Shown here: positions 35,584-46,260 of the stretch, in pieces
Layout of the letters: the number at the start of each line of letters is the position of its first letter
How positions within the stretch are numbered: position 1 is the stretch's first letter
NCBI GenBank assembly: GCA_022828595.1
Contig: JAKGHH010000002.1
Span: 38,162,222-38,226,221, forward strand
DNA from: Nelumbo lutea
Taxonomy: Eukaryota; Streptophyta; Magnoliopsida; Proteales; Nelumbonaceae
Length of the DNA: 64,000 nt
Reading direction: 5' to 3'
Notes under the pieces: generated by a model
What the model was told of the DNA's origin: nothing
The model's input: the letters and a program-made list of their open reading frames with translations, nothing else
Database searches by the model: none
Program-made: the position numbers and the translations under genes

Positions 35584-35880
35584 GACCTCACTCCCCAAAG
35601 GGGAGGGAGAGGGGAAAAAAGGATGGTAACCCCTTCTCTCTAGCTTTCTCATTTCTCTCCAAGCTCTTTGTAATCAGAATGCTAACTTAGGCATCGGAGA
35701 GTCCCCGCCGGGAAAATACCTCTGGGTCCTCTGATTCAGTTCTCGCAGGTCTCTCAGCTCCCGCCGCCTACAAAGGAGAGGAAACCACCTCATGCAGAGG
35801 GTAGTCGGGTTGCGCTGCACCAGGGAGCTCCACCATCCTCTAAGTTGCAGGCCGTCTAGGAGCAGGTCAAATGACAAGTC

Positions 35881-36053
35881 CACCAAGGAGCTCGCCACTA
35901 GGCAGTTCGCCACGAAGTAGCTCGCCACCGGGCAGTTCTCCACCAGGGAGTTCGCCACAAAGCAGTTCGTCACCAAGTAGCTCTCCATCAGGGAGCTCGC
36001 CACCAGGCAGTTCTCCACCAGGGAGTTCGCCACCAAGTAGCTCATCACCAAGG
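35881..36053. repeat. 15-bp minisatellite in the 5' LTR
   Basis: Units of ACCAGGGAGCTCGCC and variants. Being a multiple of three, it produces an apparent Ser-Pro-Gly repeat if translated. The counterpart is 38035-38195. Confidence 0.85.
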
Positions 36054-36143
36054 CACATCACCACCGGGTCAAATAACGAGGTACTTAGCCAAAAAAAATT
36101 ATACATCACAAAAAATGGTACGTGACCAGAAACGGTTACATCA

Positions 36144-36163
36144 ATTGGCGCCGTCTGTGAGAA
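36144..36163 (+). promoter_or_regulatory. Primer-binding site of the LTR element
   Basis: ATTGGCGCCGTCTGTGAG follows the 5' LTR directly. TGGCGCCGTCTGTGRGAA is a frequent primer-binding sequence of plant Ty3/gypsy elements; which tRNA primes it I cannot prove here. Confidence 0.75.
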
Positions 36164-36595
36164 AACGCTACAAAAAGCTAAGTTCTCATCCTACAAAAGC
36201 TAAGTTCTCATCTTACCAAAGCTAAGTCCTCACCTTTTACAAAATTGAAGCTATCGCTTTATGGTTTACATTTTTTATGAACTCGAAGACTATGCAGGGA
36301 AATAACAGACTAAATAACTCTACCAACCTTACTTTCAATTCAGATAAAGCCTCATCAGTCCTCTCCGCAAAGTCCCCCTACAAAGATGAGCTCTTTGTGG
36401 CTTCCGCGGGAGTTGGCGGCCAACAGACTACATAGGCGCCCTTACCGGTCGAGCCTTCCAAGGCTCCCATGTGAGCTGGAGACCTAAAGTTAGTAGTGTT
36501 GCCCCCGAAGGTCGAGCTCCTAATGGCTTCTTGTAGGAGTGGGTGACTGGCATTTCAAAGTTGATGCAGCGCAATCATAGCTCAACACCTCACAG

Positions 36596-36900
36596 GCAAA
36601 GCCTATGGGCCACATTACTACTTAAGACCCAGTCGCCTCTCCGGCACGGGCAAAAGTCAAAGAAGAGTAGACTACAAGTCACTCCCAAAGCCTACAGGCC
36701 ACATTACTGCTTAAGACCCGGTCGCCTCTCTGGCATGGGCAAAAGTCAAAGAAGAGTAGACTACGAGTCACTCCCAAAGCCTATGGGCCACACTATTTCT
36801 AAATATCCAGTCGCTTCCTCAATAGGAGCAAAATCAGCAAAAGTGAACTATAAGTTGCCCCAGAGCCTAAGGGCTACACTACTGAACTGGTGGAGACCCC
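36596..36900. repeat. About 90-bp tandem repeat in the LTR element's interior
   Basis: Starts at about 36596, 36685, 36774 and 36860 (partial). The first two units are nearly identical; the third and fourth are diverged. Confidence 0.8.
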
Positions 36901-37028
36901 CTCACCTTACTGGCAGCTCACCACATACAGGCAGCTCCCGAAGCCTAGGAATTGGATCAGCACTTACTAGCTCATCGACTTACGGGCCAAAAGAAATCTA
37001 CTCCCTTTGTTGAGTTACTCTCAGCTCG

Positions 37029-37043
37029 GGAGTGGGGGGCAAT
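37029..37043 (+). promoter_or_regulatory. Polypurine tract of the LTR element
   Basis: GGGAGTGGGGGGCAAT lies directly upstream of the 3' LTR, the place and composition of a plus-strand priming site. Confidence 0.75.
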
Positions 37044-37109
37044 TGATGAGGGCAAATTTGGCCCTCCAGTGGAATTGTGACACACGACACCTCATGCCAA
37101 CTAAGTGTG

Positions 37110-37390
37110 GCCTCTTGACAACTCACCATAGGCAACTCGCCACAGGCAGCTCGCCATAGGCAGCTCGCCATAAGCAACTTGCCATAGGTAGCTCACCATA
37201 GGCAGCTCGCCATAGGCAACTCGCCATAAGCAGCTTGCCACAGGCAGCTCGCCATAAGCAACTTGCCATAAGCAGCTTGCCACAGGCAGCTCACCATGGC
37301 CAGCTCGCCCTAGGTAGCTCGCCACTAAGCAGCTCGAGCTCGCCACAGGCAGCTCACCATAGGCAGCTCACCACAGGCAGCTCACCCTTA
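37110..37390. repeat. 14-bp minisatellite in the 3' LTR
   Basis: Same unit as in the 5' LTR with fewer copies and an AGCTCGAGCTCGCC irregularity near 37331. Confidence 0.9.
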
Positions 37391-38034
37391 CCGTGGCAAC
37401 TTAGACAACTCGGCATTGCATAGGCAGCTCGTCACTAAGCAGTTCGTCCCCAAGTATCGCAGGAAGATCTCCTGCCTGACAACCTGGCCCAGACACCGAC
37501 CCGCCGACTACACAGGCGCCAACCTGATAACCTGGCCCAGACACCGACCCGCCGACTGATGCAGACGCCGTGCTGACAACCTGGCCTAGGTGCCAACCTG
37601 GCCGCTTGACACAAGAGCCAACCTGACGACCTCGAGGAGTTGACCACTGTACCCCGGTTCTGACGGGATGTGACGAGTCTTACCGTTTGGAGGCTTTTCA
37701 CCCACCTAACCCGCAAGGACTCCGGTATATAAAGACCTCACCCCCCAAAGGGGAGGGAGAGGGGAAAAAAGGATGGCCGCCTGACACAAGCGCCAGCCTG
37801 ATGACCTCGAGGAGTTCACCACCGTACCCCGGTCTGCTCTCTAGCTCTCTCATTTTTCACCCACCTAACCCGCGAGTCTCCGCCGGGAAAATACCCCCGG
37901 GTCCTCTGATTTAGTTCTCGCAGGTCCCTCAGCACCCGCCGCCTACAAAGGAGAGGAAACCACCTCATGTAGAGGATAGTCGGGTTGCGCTGCACCAGGG
38001 AGCTCCACCATCCGCAGGTCAAATGACGAGTCCA

Positions 38035-38195
38035 CCAGGCAGTTGTCACCAGGGAGTTCTCCACCAGGGAGTTCACCACCAGGGAGCTCGCCACCAGGCA
38101 ATTTGCCACCAAGCAGTTCGTCACCAAGTAGCTCTTCACCAGGGAGCTCGCCACCAGGCAGTTCACCACCAAGTAGCTCAACACTAAGGCACGTC
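38035..38195. repeat. 15-bp minisatellite in the 3' LTR
   Basis: Same ACCAGGGAGTTCNCC-type unit as in the 5' LTR. Confidence 0.85.
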
Positions 38196-38279
38196 ACCAC
38201 CGGGTCAAATAATGAGGTACTTAGCCAAAAAAATTTATACATCACAAAAAATGATACGTGACCAGAAACGATTACATCA

Positions 38280-38284
38280 GAAAC
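38280..38284. repeat. Target-site duplication, right (GAAAC)
   Basis: Matches 34822-34826 exactly, directly after the terminal CATCA of the 3' LTR. Confidence 0.9.
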
Positions 38285-39146
38285 CATCCAAATTAAAGAC
38301 AACATTTGATCCAAGAGAAGTATTTCTGACCACATACATGATCTTTTTCTTTCTTCAATTTTCTTTCACCATCGGCTCAACATATGAATTGTTGTATTTC
38401 CATGAGCTTGTGCTTCCTCCAACTCTTGAATGATCACTTAGAGTTCGGCATCTCAACTTCTAATTGCTTTGCAATGCTGCTTTCTTGCTACAAGAAATTT
38501 GTTGTAGCTTGTAAATATCAATATACCCATGCCTGCATTGTGTTGGGATCATAGGATCCGTTGACAGATATATGTTTGAATACGTTTCAACCTCTTGGTT
38601 CTCTTTTATGCCCTCCCATGTTCTAATTAATTATATTGAATGTCTTCTTTTGGCATATTATGAGATTTTCCCCCATCATAATGTAGGGTCCATGTTGTTT
38701 GCTCTCACGTATGTTTTGCTATTTAGTACCACAAAAATAAATGTATGATGACAATGAAATTAAGCCCACATGAAAATTGTCTCTATTTGTGTATTGATGT
38801 GCTAACCCTTTCCTCTGTAACTGAATATATGGCGACCATACTCAATCTACCCCTCCCAAGACCTTAGATAATTGGAACCAATATTGAATAATGGCCTTTT
38901 TAAATATATGAGGACTGAGTTGATTCATTCAGAACTCAAAGTCCAAATCCACCTGAGCTTGAATACCTTCAATAAACATGCAGTGGAAGAATAAATATAG
39001 CAAAAAACTTTGGGTGCTTGATTGCATAGAATTAACACACATTTGTTCTTTATTTTGGATAGTTTTCATCTTGGCCATCATTAGAATCCCATCCCCAAAT
39101 GCTTTCTATGTAAACAGTTGGAATCTACATGAGAAACTCAGTTTTA
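38285..39146. other. Intergenic, no recognised gene
   Basis: Continuation of the region left of 34822. No coding signal. Confidence 0.5.
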
Positions 39147-39553
39147 CAGGGTGCAACTTGGGTGGGTCCAACCCAACCTACAATTTTACATAGGTTGGGT
39201 TTGGATTTTCTGTCCCCAAGATGGGCCCAAAAGTTCAGGTTTTTTTAATTTTTTCAAATTGGACTATGGCCTAGTCCTTAGGTTGTTTGAGCCCAGCCCA
39301 ACCTTATCCCAAATTGAGCCCAACCCAATTATATATTCACATATTTGCATACAGACATGCATATATGTAAAATTTTTCTTAATAAACCAACCCAAGTAAA
39401 TCAAATTAAGTGCATGTTGGGCTCAGGTTGGGTAGTCCAAGCTTGACCTTGGGCTCAGGCCAAGCTCAAGCTTTAGGTCCAATTCATAGGGTTGGCTTGT
39501 GTTGAGCTAAAACCTGGTATGGCCTGCCTAACTTGCACAGTTGCACCCCCCTA
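39147..39553. mobile_element. hAT-like MITE, CAGGGTGCAAC ends
   Basis: Left CAGGGTGCAACTTGGG opposes the complement TAGGGGGGTGCAACTGTGC. GGTTGGGTTTGG and CCAACCCAACC words lie on both arms. No clear target duplication is seen. Confidence 0.5.
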
Positions 39554-40039
39554 CTTGCTTTCAAATTCAAGATCATTTTATATTGGTGTTTGAGATGTAG
39601 TTTCAAGAAATTAGAGGTGAAGCTATGGGCCATATCTAAAAACATTGCATTTAAAATACTATCTACCCCCACTCAAGTAGTTGAGTTTGTTGTTAGGTTG
39701 CAAAAAAATTGTTTGCAATATACAATAAAGTTTCTAGTGAGAAACTACAATCAACAAGGTTGAAAAATCTTCAAAGAAACCTTATGTGGGACATTAGTAA
39801 TTTGGATTGAGAAAGACAACAAATTCTGTGTTGTGAATTGTATTTAAAATGACTTACATCTAATTTACAGATTCTGGAGTGTCACCATGAAAAGTTTCCA
39901 AGTTTGTATGAAGAGACCTTCTATACAATCACAAATTTGAATTAAGTGGTCATTTATAGTTAGTTTAATTAATAGTTAATAATTGTTAATCTTTTAAATG
40001 GTGTCTTTTGACCACACCCGATCAAGTCATGACCATTGG
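39554..40039. other. Intergenic, no recognised gene
   Basis: No coding signal on either strand. Confidence 0.5.
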
Positions 40040-40335
40040 ATTAAAATCAAAACATCAATGAGCATTGTTATAAGACTTTTATAGAAACAGCTAGAGCATA
40101 AAACCATTGCTATAAGACTTTTATAGAACTTTTACAGAAACAGTTGAAGTATAAAACCATTGTAATAAGACTTTTATAGAATTTTTATAGAAATAGTTAG
40201 AGCATAAAATCATTGTTATAGGAATTTTTTGTGTCAACTATTGTTATAGGAGTTTTATAGAAATAGTTAAGAGTATGAAACCATTGCTATAGGACTTTTA
40301 TAGCAACGTACAGGAGCATCTTCAAGGGGTTGAGT
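40040..40335. repeat. Tandem repeat of ATAAGACTTTTATAGAAACAG-type units
   Basis: Five to six units of 42-53 bp built from CATTGCTATAAGACTTTTATAG and RAAATAGTTAGAGCATAAAAC. Similar sequences occur near the ends of some plant CACTA elements, and CACTACAATG occurs at about 40469, but I could not find two CACTA ends. Confidence 0.65.
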
Positions 40336-40820
40336 CCATTACTATAGGATTCTTATAACAATGATTAAACCATTATCACAATTTTATAAAAATGTTGCTA
40401 AAAGTTTGCCCTTTAATTTAAGAATCCCTATGTATTATTCCTTTAGCAATGGATTTTTAAATAAATGTCACTACAATGTTAGAGAAGGTTTGCTTTCACA
40501 GGTACCTATATGATGAAAAAAAGAGATTTTTAAATAATTAATATTTTTTTCAAATTAAAATCATCTTATATTAAATACAAAATATCCATATTTAGTCTTG
40601 GTTCAATAATCATCATTATACAACTCTTTTCATTACAAAAAATATAAAAGAGAATTAATAAAAATATTCTCATTGCATCTGATTGTCCACTCATATACAA
40701 CATGTACATCATGCATAAGACCTTCACTTTGAATCATAAACTTCAATTTATCAAGTTCAACAAAAATGAATACATAATATCGATACCAATAACTAGTCAT
40801 ATTAATTAATTAATGTAAGG

Positions 40821-41195
40821 GTTCATTTGATTCGTAAGAATAGGGGTTAAGAATTGGAATCAGAATGGTCCATTTTGATTCCAAGCATTTGGTTGGGTAA
40901 AATCAGATTCTGATTCCCATTTCAGGCAGAATGGCAATCCCCCATTTGAGGGAATGGCCATTCTCAGCCCCCTCCTGAGGAATTAGAATCTCATTCCTGC
41001 TCATTAAAATAAAGAAAAAAAATGAAATGACACAAAACCCCTCGAACCCTTCTCTCTGCCCAATTCCAACTTTCTAACCCTTCCTCCCTCATCTCTTGTC
41101 ACCCCCTCCTTTGATAGTTAAAGTTTGAAGAACCAATCTAAACTAAAACTCCGGCAATGGCGAGGTAAGTCACCGTTGATTTCTCTCTCCCCTTT

Positions 41196-41250
<55 letters not shown>

Positions 41251-41340
41251 AATTTTTCATTCCTCTCTTGTTTTTTCGTTACAACAAACCAGAACACATA
41301 GGAACCATTTTCGAGTGTACAATACCATCCTTGCAATCAA
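40821..41340. other. Possible element end plus microsatellites
   Basis: AGGGTTCATTTGATTCGTAAG with repeated AGAATGG / GATTCCNA words looks like the start of an inverted-repeat element; no partner end is found. A (TC)n run (41199-41226) passes directly into (AC)n (41226-41250). Confidence 0.4.
41199..41250. repeat. Compound (TC)n(AC)n microsatellite
   Basis: About 14 TC units followed by 12 AC units. Confidence 0.92.
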
Positions 41341-42430
41341 GATATGATTTGATTAGATCATTTGTATAAAGCAAGACCTAACCAAAATTTCTCTTATCTG
41401 TAGACTTGGACTTCTAATTGGGAAGGGGACAATTTTCCTTGATTTTCCTTTTGGAAAAAGGCATTTCTTATATACATAAGTACAAGGTGTCTCTACCATG
41501 CGAAAAATCAGTGAAACCATTCTTTGTATCATTTCTTTTCTTTATCCATACTTGGACATCACTATAAGCCTAGCCACTTGGATGCTGATTTTATACTAAA
41601 ATTCTATCTGTTGTGTTGTATATATGTGTTCTTTCAATTTCTAAGCATGCCTTTCTTCAATCACTTAGGCAATATAGAGCCAGTTTCTATCTCTCTAGTA
41701 TTTTATTTTGGTGGGTTATAGGTTGATTTTTGTAATGTTAGATGATTCTAATAGATGATTGTCTTTAATCATGTTGTTCCTTAGGGAATAATATGCGAGA
41801 AAGAAAAAAATGGTTATAGGGTTCCACAAAGCCTTCCTTTTATCATTTATTTGTAAGGAACCAAATTGAATCATTAGGAAGTATATTAATCTTTTTTTAA
41901 TCAAGTTATGCTATTTTCTAAGTATAAATTATCTGACACTCTACAATTTTTTATTGGTAATTGTTCATTTTACCACTAATAGATACTTTCATGGTTGTTA
42001 GTAGGTTGTTGTTCTTCGCCATGGTAAGACCTGCTTTACAAGATTATGGTCATCAAAGTGTTTATTTTTCAACTTCATAGAAGAAAAAGAAAAGTAGTGG
42101 GAAATGGGAGAAGTAAGACATATCTTCAATTTTTATCCAAATAAAAATATAACAAGAAGGATTCAATATAAAGGGTAACAACCTACTTTACTTTTAGCTA
42201 GGTGCATTTTAAAATATTTAATCACTCACAAACAAACCAAATAGCCAATTGCTGTAAATATAATAGCAGGGATTATTGACAAAGAATCTTTTCCTCATAA
42301 TGAAATGCATCTAGTCAAGGAACTAAACCTAAGTTCTGGAATTGAATCAAAATTTCAGTGTGTGTGTGTCCATTAACTAGCTTAGTTTGCCATTAGAAAT
42401 TCCATATTCTGAAAAATTAGTCACTTATTT
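41341..42430. other. Intergenic, no recognised gene
   Basis: No coding signal on either strand. Confidence 0.5.
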
Positions 42431-42434
42431 TATC

Positions 42435-43765
42435 TCCTAAACTACCTCCCCTACTTTAACTAAATTATTTCTAATTCCTATTTATCTCGTAAATTATCAT
42501 AAATTCCTATTTATTCTCTCCCTCATTTTTATCTATATCTATTTAAAGAAAGTTAGAATTAAAAAGTTTAAGAATTATTTAAATATCCTAATGAAATTAT
42601 ATAATAACTTTAAAATATTTATTAAAAATACAAAAATAATTATAATAGATGTAATAATATTCATATTATTAATAATTTTATATTTTTACAAAAATCATCA
42701 CGAAATTATGTAGTAACAACATATATTATTATTTTATGATTTTCCAAATTATTCAATTTAAATGCTATTCGAATAATAAAAAATTAACATTAAAAAATAA
42801 AATATTATTTTAATATTTTAATAAATAAATATCTTAAATAATAAAATATTAAAATTTGCTAAATAATTATATAAAAATATTTAATATTATGTAATAACTT
42901 TAAAATCAATAAAATTCAAATAATGAAAATTAATTATGACATAATAATCAAATTAATAATAGTTTAATATTTTTCAAAATTAATAACAATATTATGTAAT
43001 AATAGTATAAATTTCAATTTTATGGATTATTAAATTCAATAAATAATTAATATTTTAAATTAAAATATTATTATTATTTAAATAACTAAATAATATTGTA
43101 AATAAAAAATTTCACTTAAATCAATTAATAATTCTAGAAATTAACTTTCAAAAAAATAATATTGATTAATAATAATTTTAAAATCTTAATCTTTATTATT
43201 ATATTTATATATACTAAAATTAATATTTATTGTATTTTTAGTAATTATTTATTGTTTTTGTGATAAATATAATAATAATAATAACATAAATCTACTTTTT
43301 TTTGTTGTTTAATAGAAATTTTTCAATAATTATTGGAGATTAAATTACTGTTATTTAACTTTTTAAATTTAATTTATTGTGCTTATTGTATTTGTTGTAT
43401 TTTTGTTATAATTTATTGATCAATATTTATTAGAGATTAAACTATTTATTAACTAATTTAATATTTTTAGCATTTATTATGTTTTTGTAATTATTGTATT
43501 TTTATTAGTTATTTATTATATTTTCATTATCAATATATTTTCAATAATTGTGTATTTTTGCTATAAATTTTCAATAGTTATTTGAGATTAAAATATTGTT
43601 ATTTATTAGAGAATAGACTATTAATTTAGCTAAAATTATGAGTATTCACGAGTTGGTTCGGTTTGGTTTTAGGTTGTTTAGCCAACCAAATCAACCTAGT
43701 TAGGTTGGGATGTTGGTCACCCGAAACCGACTGACCATTAGTGAAAGCCAATCAACTCGGGTTAT
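42435..43765. repeat. AT-rich dispersed repeat, copy B (uninterrupted)
   Basis: It matches 8480-8570 plus 10504-11690 in order and orientation, ending with GAGTATTCACGAGTTGG and GGTTGGGATGTTGGTCACCC. It runs directly into the leader of the hAT transposase relic, so it could be part of that element's left side. Confidence 0.65.
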
Positions 43766-44126
43766 ACCGGTTTGGGTCGATTTTCTGTTTGGTTGGTTGG
43801 TTCAAAAGATTTAAATTCAAATTAAAATTTTATAGTGGCATTATTAAAAAATAAATAACCTTATCCTCCACCAATTCTCATACTCTCTTATACTATCTCA
43901 AATCTCAATCCCTTCCCATACATCATACTTTCACATATACTCTCATACTCTCTACTCTCCAATTCTCAACTTGATTCAAGTTCCAACAAGAAGAAGGCTT
44001 GCTTGGGTATCTCAAGTTAGCAATTTGGGAGACTTGGAGTCTTCAACTATTGAAATCAAGTTGAAATTCTGAACCAGCAATTCGGGTAAGTGCAATTAAA
44101 TTAATTTTTGTTTTTATAATTAAAAA
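43766..44126 (+). other. Leader region of the hAT transposase relic
   Basis: A CT-rich stretch with repeated CTCATACTCTC words, then ATTCGGGTAAGTGC at about 44080, which has the form of a splice donor. No coding signal. Confidence 0.4.
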
Positions 44127-46260
44127 ATGGTTGGCTCCTCCTCTTGCTCTCGACACTAGTTCCTCAATGTAGTCAATGTCAACGATGTCGATGCTCAATC
44201 ACAATATGATAGTGTTAGTGCTGATATGGATGTTGTTGATATTGTTGACATTCCCACCCTAGTACTGTTACTAGAGGTAGGGGAAAGAAAATGGAAAACA
44301 CTATGTTGATTAACTCAGTTTGGATAATATTTAAAATAGAGGAGATTGAGAGGAAGGGAAAGAGAGCTGTTTGTCAAAAATGTAGGAGTGACTTTAGCTA
44401 TAATAGTAGTGGTGGTACTAGCCACTTGGGCAGACATTTGAAACACTATTTGATGAAAGAATAAGAAAAAATAAGGGAGAGAAACATCACAAGCACAAAT
44501 AGAAAGTGAGATATTTGGTACTTTTAAATATTCACAAGAAAAAATGAGGCAAGAATTAGGAAAATATATTGTGCATGCTAAACATCCATTTTTATTAATT
44601 GAATATACTAAACTTGAAAATTTTTACGTAGATCTGTACATCCACAATTTAAAAAACTTTCTAGAAATATTATTAGAATGATAAATGCTTTAAAATTTTT
44701 TTATTCATATAAACAAAACTTAATTTCTATGTTATCAAATCTTAATTCTAAAATTTCAATTACTTCTCATATTTGGACATCTAGATTTAACATAAGTTAT
44801 ATTTGTATTACCAATCATTTTATTAATGAAAAATGGCTTTTACATAAAAGAATTTTGAGTTTTACTAGGCTTGAATGGCCACATACTGGCCCAATTATTA
44901 CTACAAGTATTTTAAATACTTCATATATTTATGGAATTGAAAATAAACTTTTTTCTATTAGTTTTGATAATGCTAGTAATAATGATTTAGCAATAAATAT
45001 TTTAAAATCTCAATTAAAACCATATTTAGATGATAAATTATTTCATATTAGATGTTCATGTCACATTTTAAATTTATGTATTCAAGGTGCTTTAAATATT
45101 ATTTTCATCATATTTCTAAAATTAGAAATTGTATAATATATATTAAAATTTCTTGCAAGAAAATAAGAATTTAAATATTTGTGTCAAAATTATGGTTTAA
45201 AATATAAACATTTTGCATTAGATGTTCAACATATAGGAATTATACCTATTCTATGTTAGAAAACTGTATTTCTTACAAACAAATTCTTAATGATTTTTAT
45301 AATGCAAAAATGCCACGCAATCCTATACTTGAGGAAGATTGGGAAATGGCAATTTGTATAAAAGATCTTTTACAATTTTTTTTATGATGCAATTAATGAA
45401 TTATTAGGTATTTATTATTCAACTAGTTGTCTTTTAGTTAATCAATTATTTATAATTAGTGAATGATTTGCAAAATATAGGAAAAATCCATAATTTCAAA
45501 GTATTATTGAAATAATGGAAAATAAATTTAAAAAATATTGGGAAAATTTTGTTCCCCTTTTGTTGCTTAACTATAATATTAGATCTTAGGATTATGAAAA
45601 AGGATTTAAAAATTTTACTTGAATCATATTGTGAAAATATGAATGGTGAAATTGGAAATAAAATAAAAGAATTTAATAGTTTATTATTTGAAATGTATAG
45701 CTTATATGAATCCCAAGTGGGTGGGCATAAGAAATCTTGTATAGGTGCAAGTTCCATTTCTGAAACAATTAATTCCAGTGGTGGATTAGACAAAATTCGG
45801 TCTTTACTACACAAGATGTAGAAATCTACTACCAGTTCATCAGCAAGTTTATTTATTGAACTTAATTTTTATTTACAAGCAAGTATTTCTACTTTAACTA
45901 ATTCCTGTGACAATGAGGGATGGAATAATTTTGATATTTTAGCTTTGTGGAGAGGACATGAAAACAATTATTCAGTCTTTGCCACCATGACACATGATTT
46001 ACTAACCCCTCCAATGTTTACAGTTCCATCAGAGTTTTGTTTTAGTGTAAGTACTAGGGTGCTGGATGATTAGAAAAGTTGTATGAATTATGAAAGTCTA
46101 GAAATGTGCATCTGTCTTAAAGATTGATTGGATGTTGAGGGTAAATTATAAGACAAATGAGGGCATGACATTACACCAGATGTTTCACCTGAAGTAGATG
46201 ATGATAATCAAAGAGATGATTAGATGAAGATGCAAGTGAAGATGGAACATGAAGAAAAAT
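44127..46260 (+). pseudogene. hAT transposase (BED finger, RICESLEEPER-like), pseudogene
   Basis: Domains in order, over several frames: a BED zinc finger near 44340-44465 (EEIERKGKRAVCQKC then GGTSHLGRHLKHYL, with C-C-H-H present); a linker with RQELGKYIVHAKHPF; the catalytic RNase-H-like domain at 44678-45136 (ITSHIWTSRFNISYICITNH, FSISFDNASNNDLA, LFHIRCSCHILNLCIQGALN); and the C-terminal hAT dimerisation region at 45840-46140 (FDILALWRGHENNYSVFATM, then TVPSEFCFSVSTRVLDD and a stop). The first catalytic aspartate is usually in TSDIW and is histidine here. Many stops and frame changes occur, so it is dead. Ends of the element were not resolved. Confidence 0.85.

Larger units (their letters stand above)
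34827..36143 (+). repeat. 5' LTR (1,317 bp)
   Basis: It contains a 14-bp minisatellite (34908-35232), GACCTGACGACCTGGCCCAG-type repeats (35.35-35.5 kb), a TATA box (35576-35583), and a 15-bp minisatellite (35881-36053). It ends TTACATCA just before the primer-binding site. Confidence 0.9.
36144..37043 (+). other. Internal domain of the non-autonomous LTR element
   Basis: An ATG at 36277 opens a short frame (MNSKTMQGNNRLNNSTNL...) that ends within about 50 codons; it may be a remnant of a gag start. From 36596 a unit of about 88-90 bp (AAAGCCTATGGGCCACATTA ... GTCACTCCC) is repeated three times with a partial fourth copy. No enzymatic domain is present. Confidence 0.7.
34827..38279 (+). mobile_element. 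Complete non-autonomous LTR retrotransposon
   Basis: Two long direct repeats (34827-36143 and 37044-38279), both TGATG...CATCA, enclose only 900 bp. The 5-bp target duplication GAAAC is exact at 34822-34826 and 38280-38284. ATTGGCGCCGTCTGTGAGA follows the 5' LTR, a primer-binding site of the type seen in plant gypsy (Tat-like) elements, and GGGAGTGGGGGGCAAT precedes the 3' LTR as the polypurine tract. The inside has no protease, reverse transcriptase or integrase, so the element must have been moved by enzymes from another element. Over about 143 alignable LTR bases around the TATA box I count 5 differences. Confidence 0.92.
37044..38279 (+). repeat. 3' LTR (1,236 bp)
   Basis: Same order as the 5' LTR, but with fewer minisatellite units and a rearranged patch at about 37776-37880, where upstream LTR segments (GCCTGACACAAGCGCCARCC... 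and TTTTCACCCACCTAACCCGCG) recur downstream of the TATA box. Confidence 0.9.

Noticed and set aside
35871..36125. Ser-Pro-Gly-rich 'protein' (SSPPGSSPPG repeats), also at 38043-38261
   Set aside because: Translation of the 15-bp LTR minisatellite; present in both LTRs and not preceded by a promoter-leader arrangement for a gene.
40460..40500. CACTA transposon end (CACTACAATG)
   Set aside because: Only one end-like word and no partner in inverted orientation; the neighbouring tandem repeat is suggestive but not enough.
45446..45814. 122-residue minus-strand frame
   Set aside because: Antisense to the hAT transposase relic, in AT-rich DNA; no motif.
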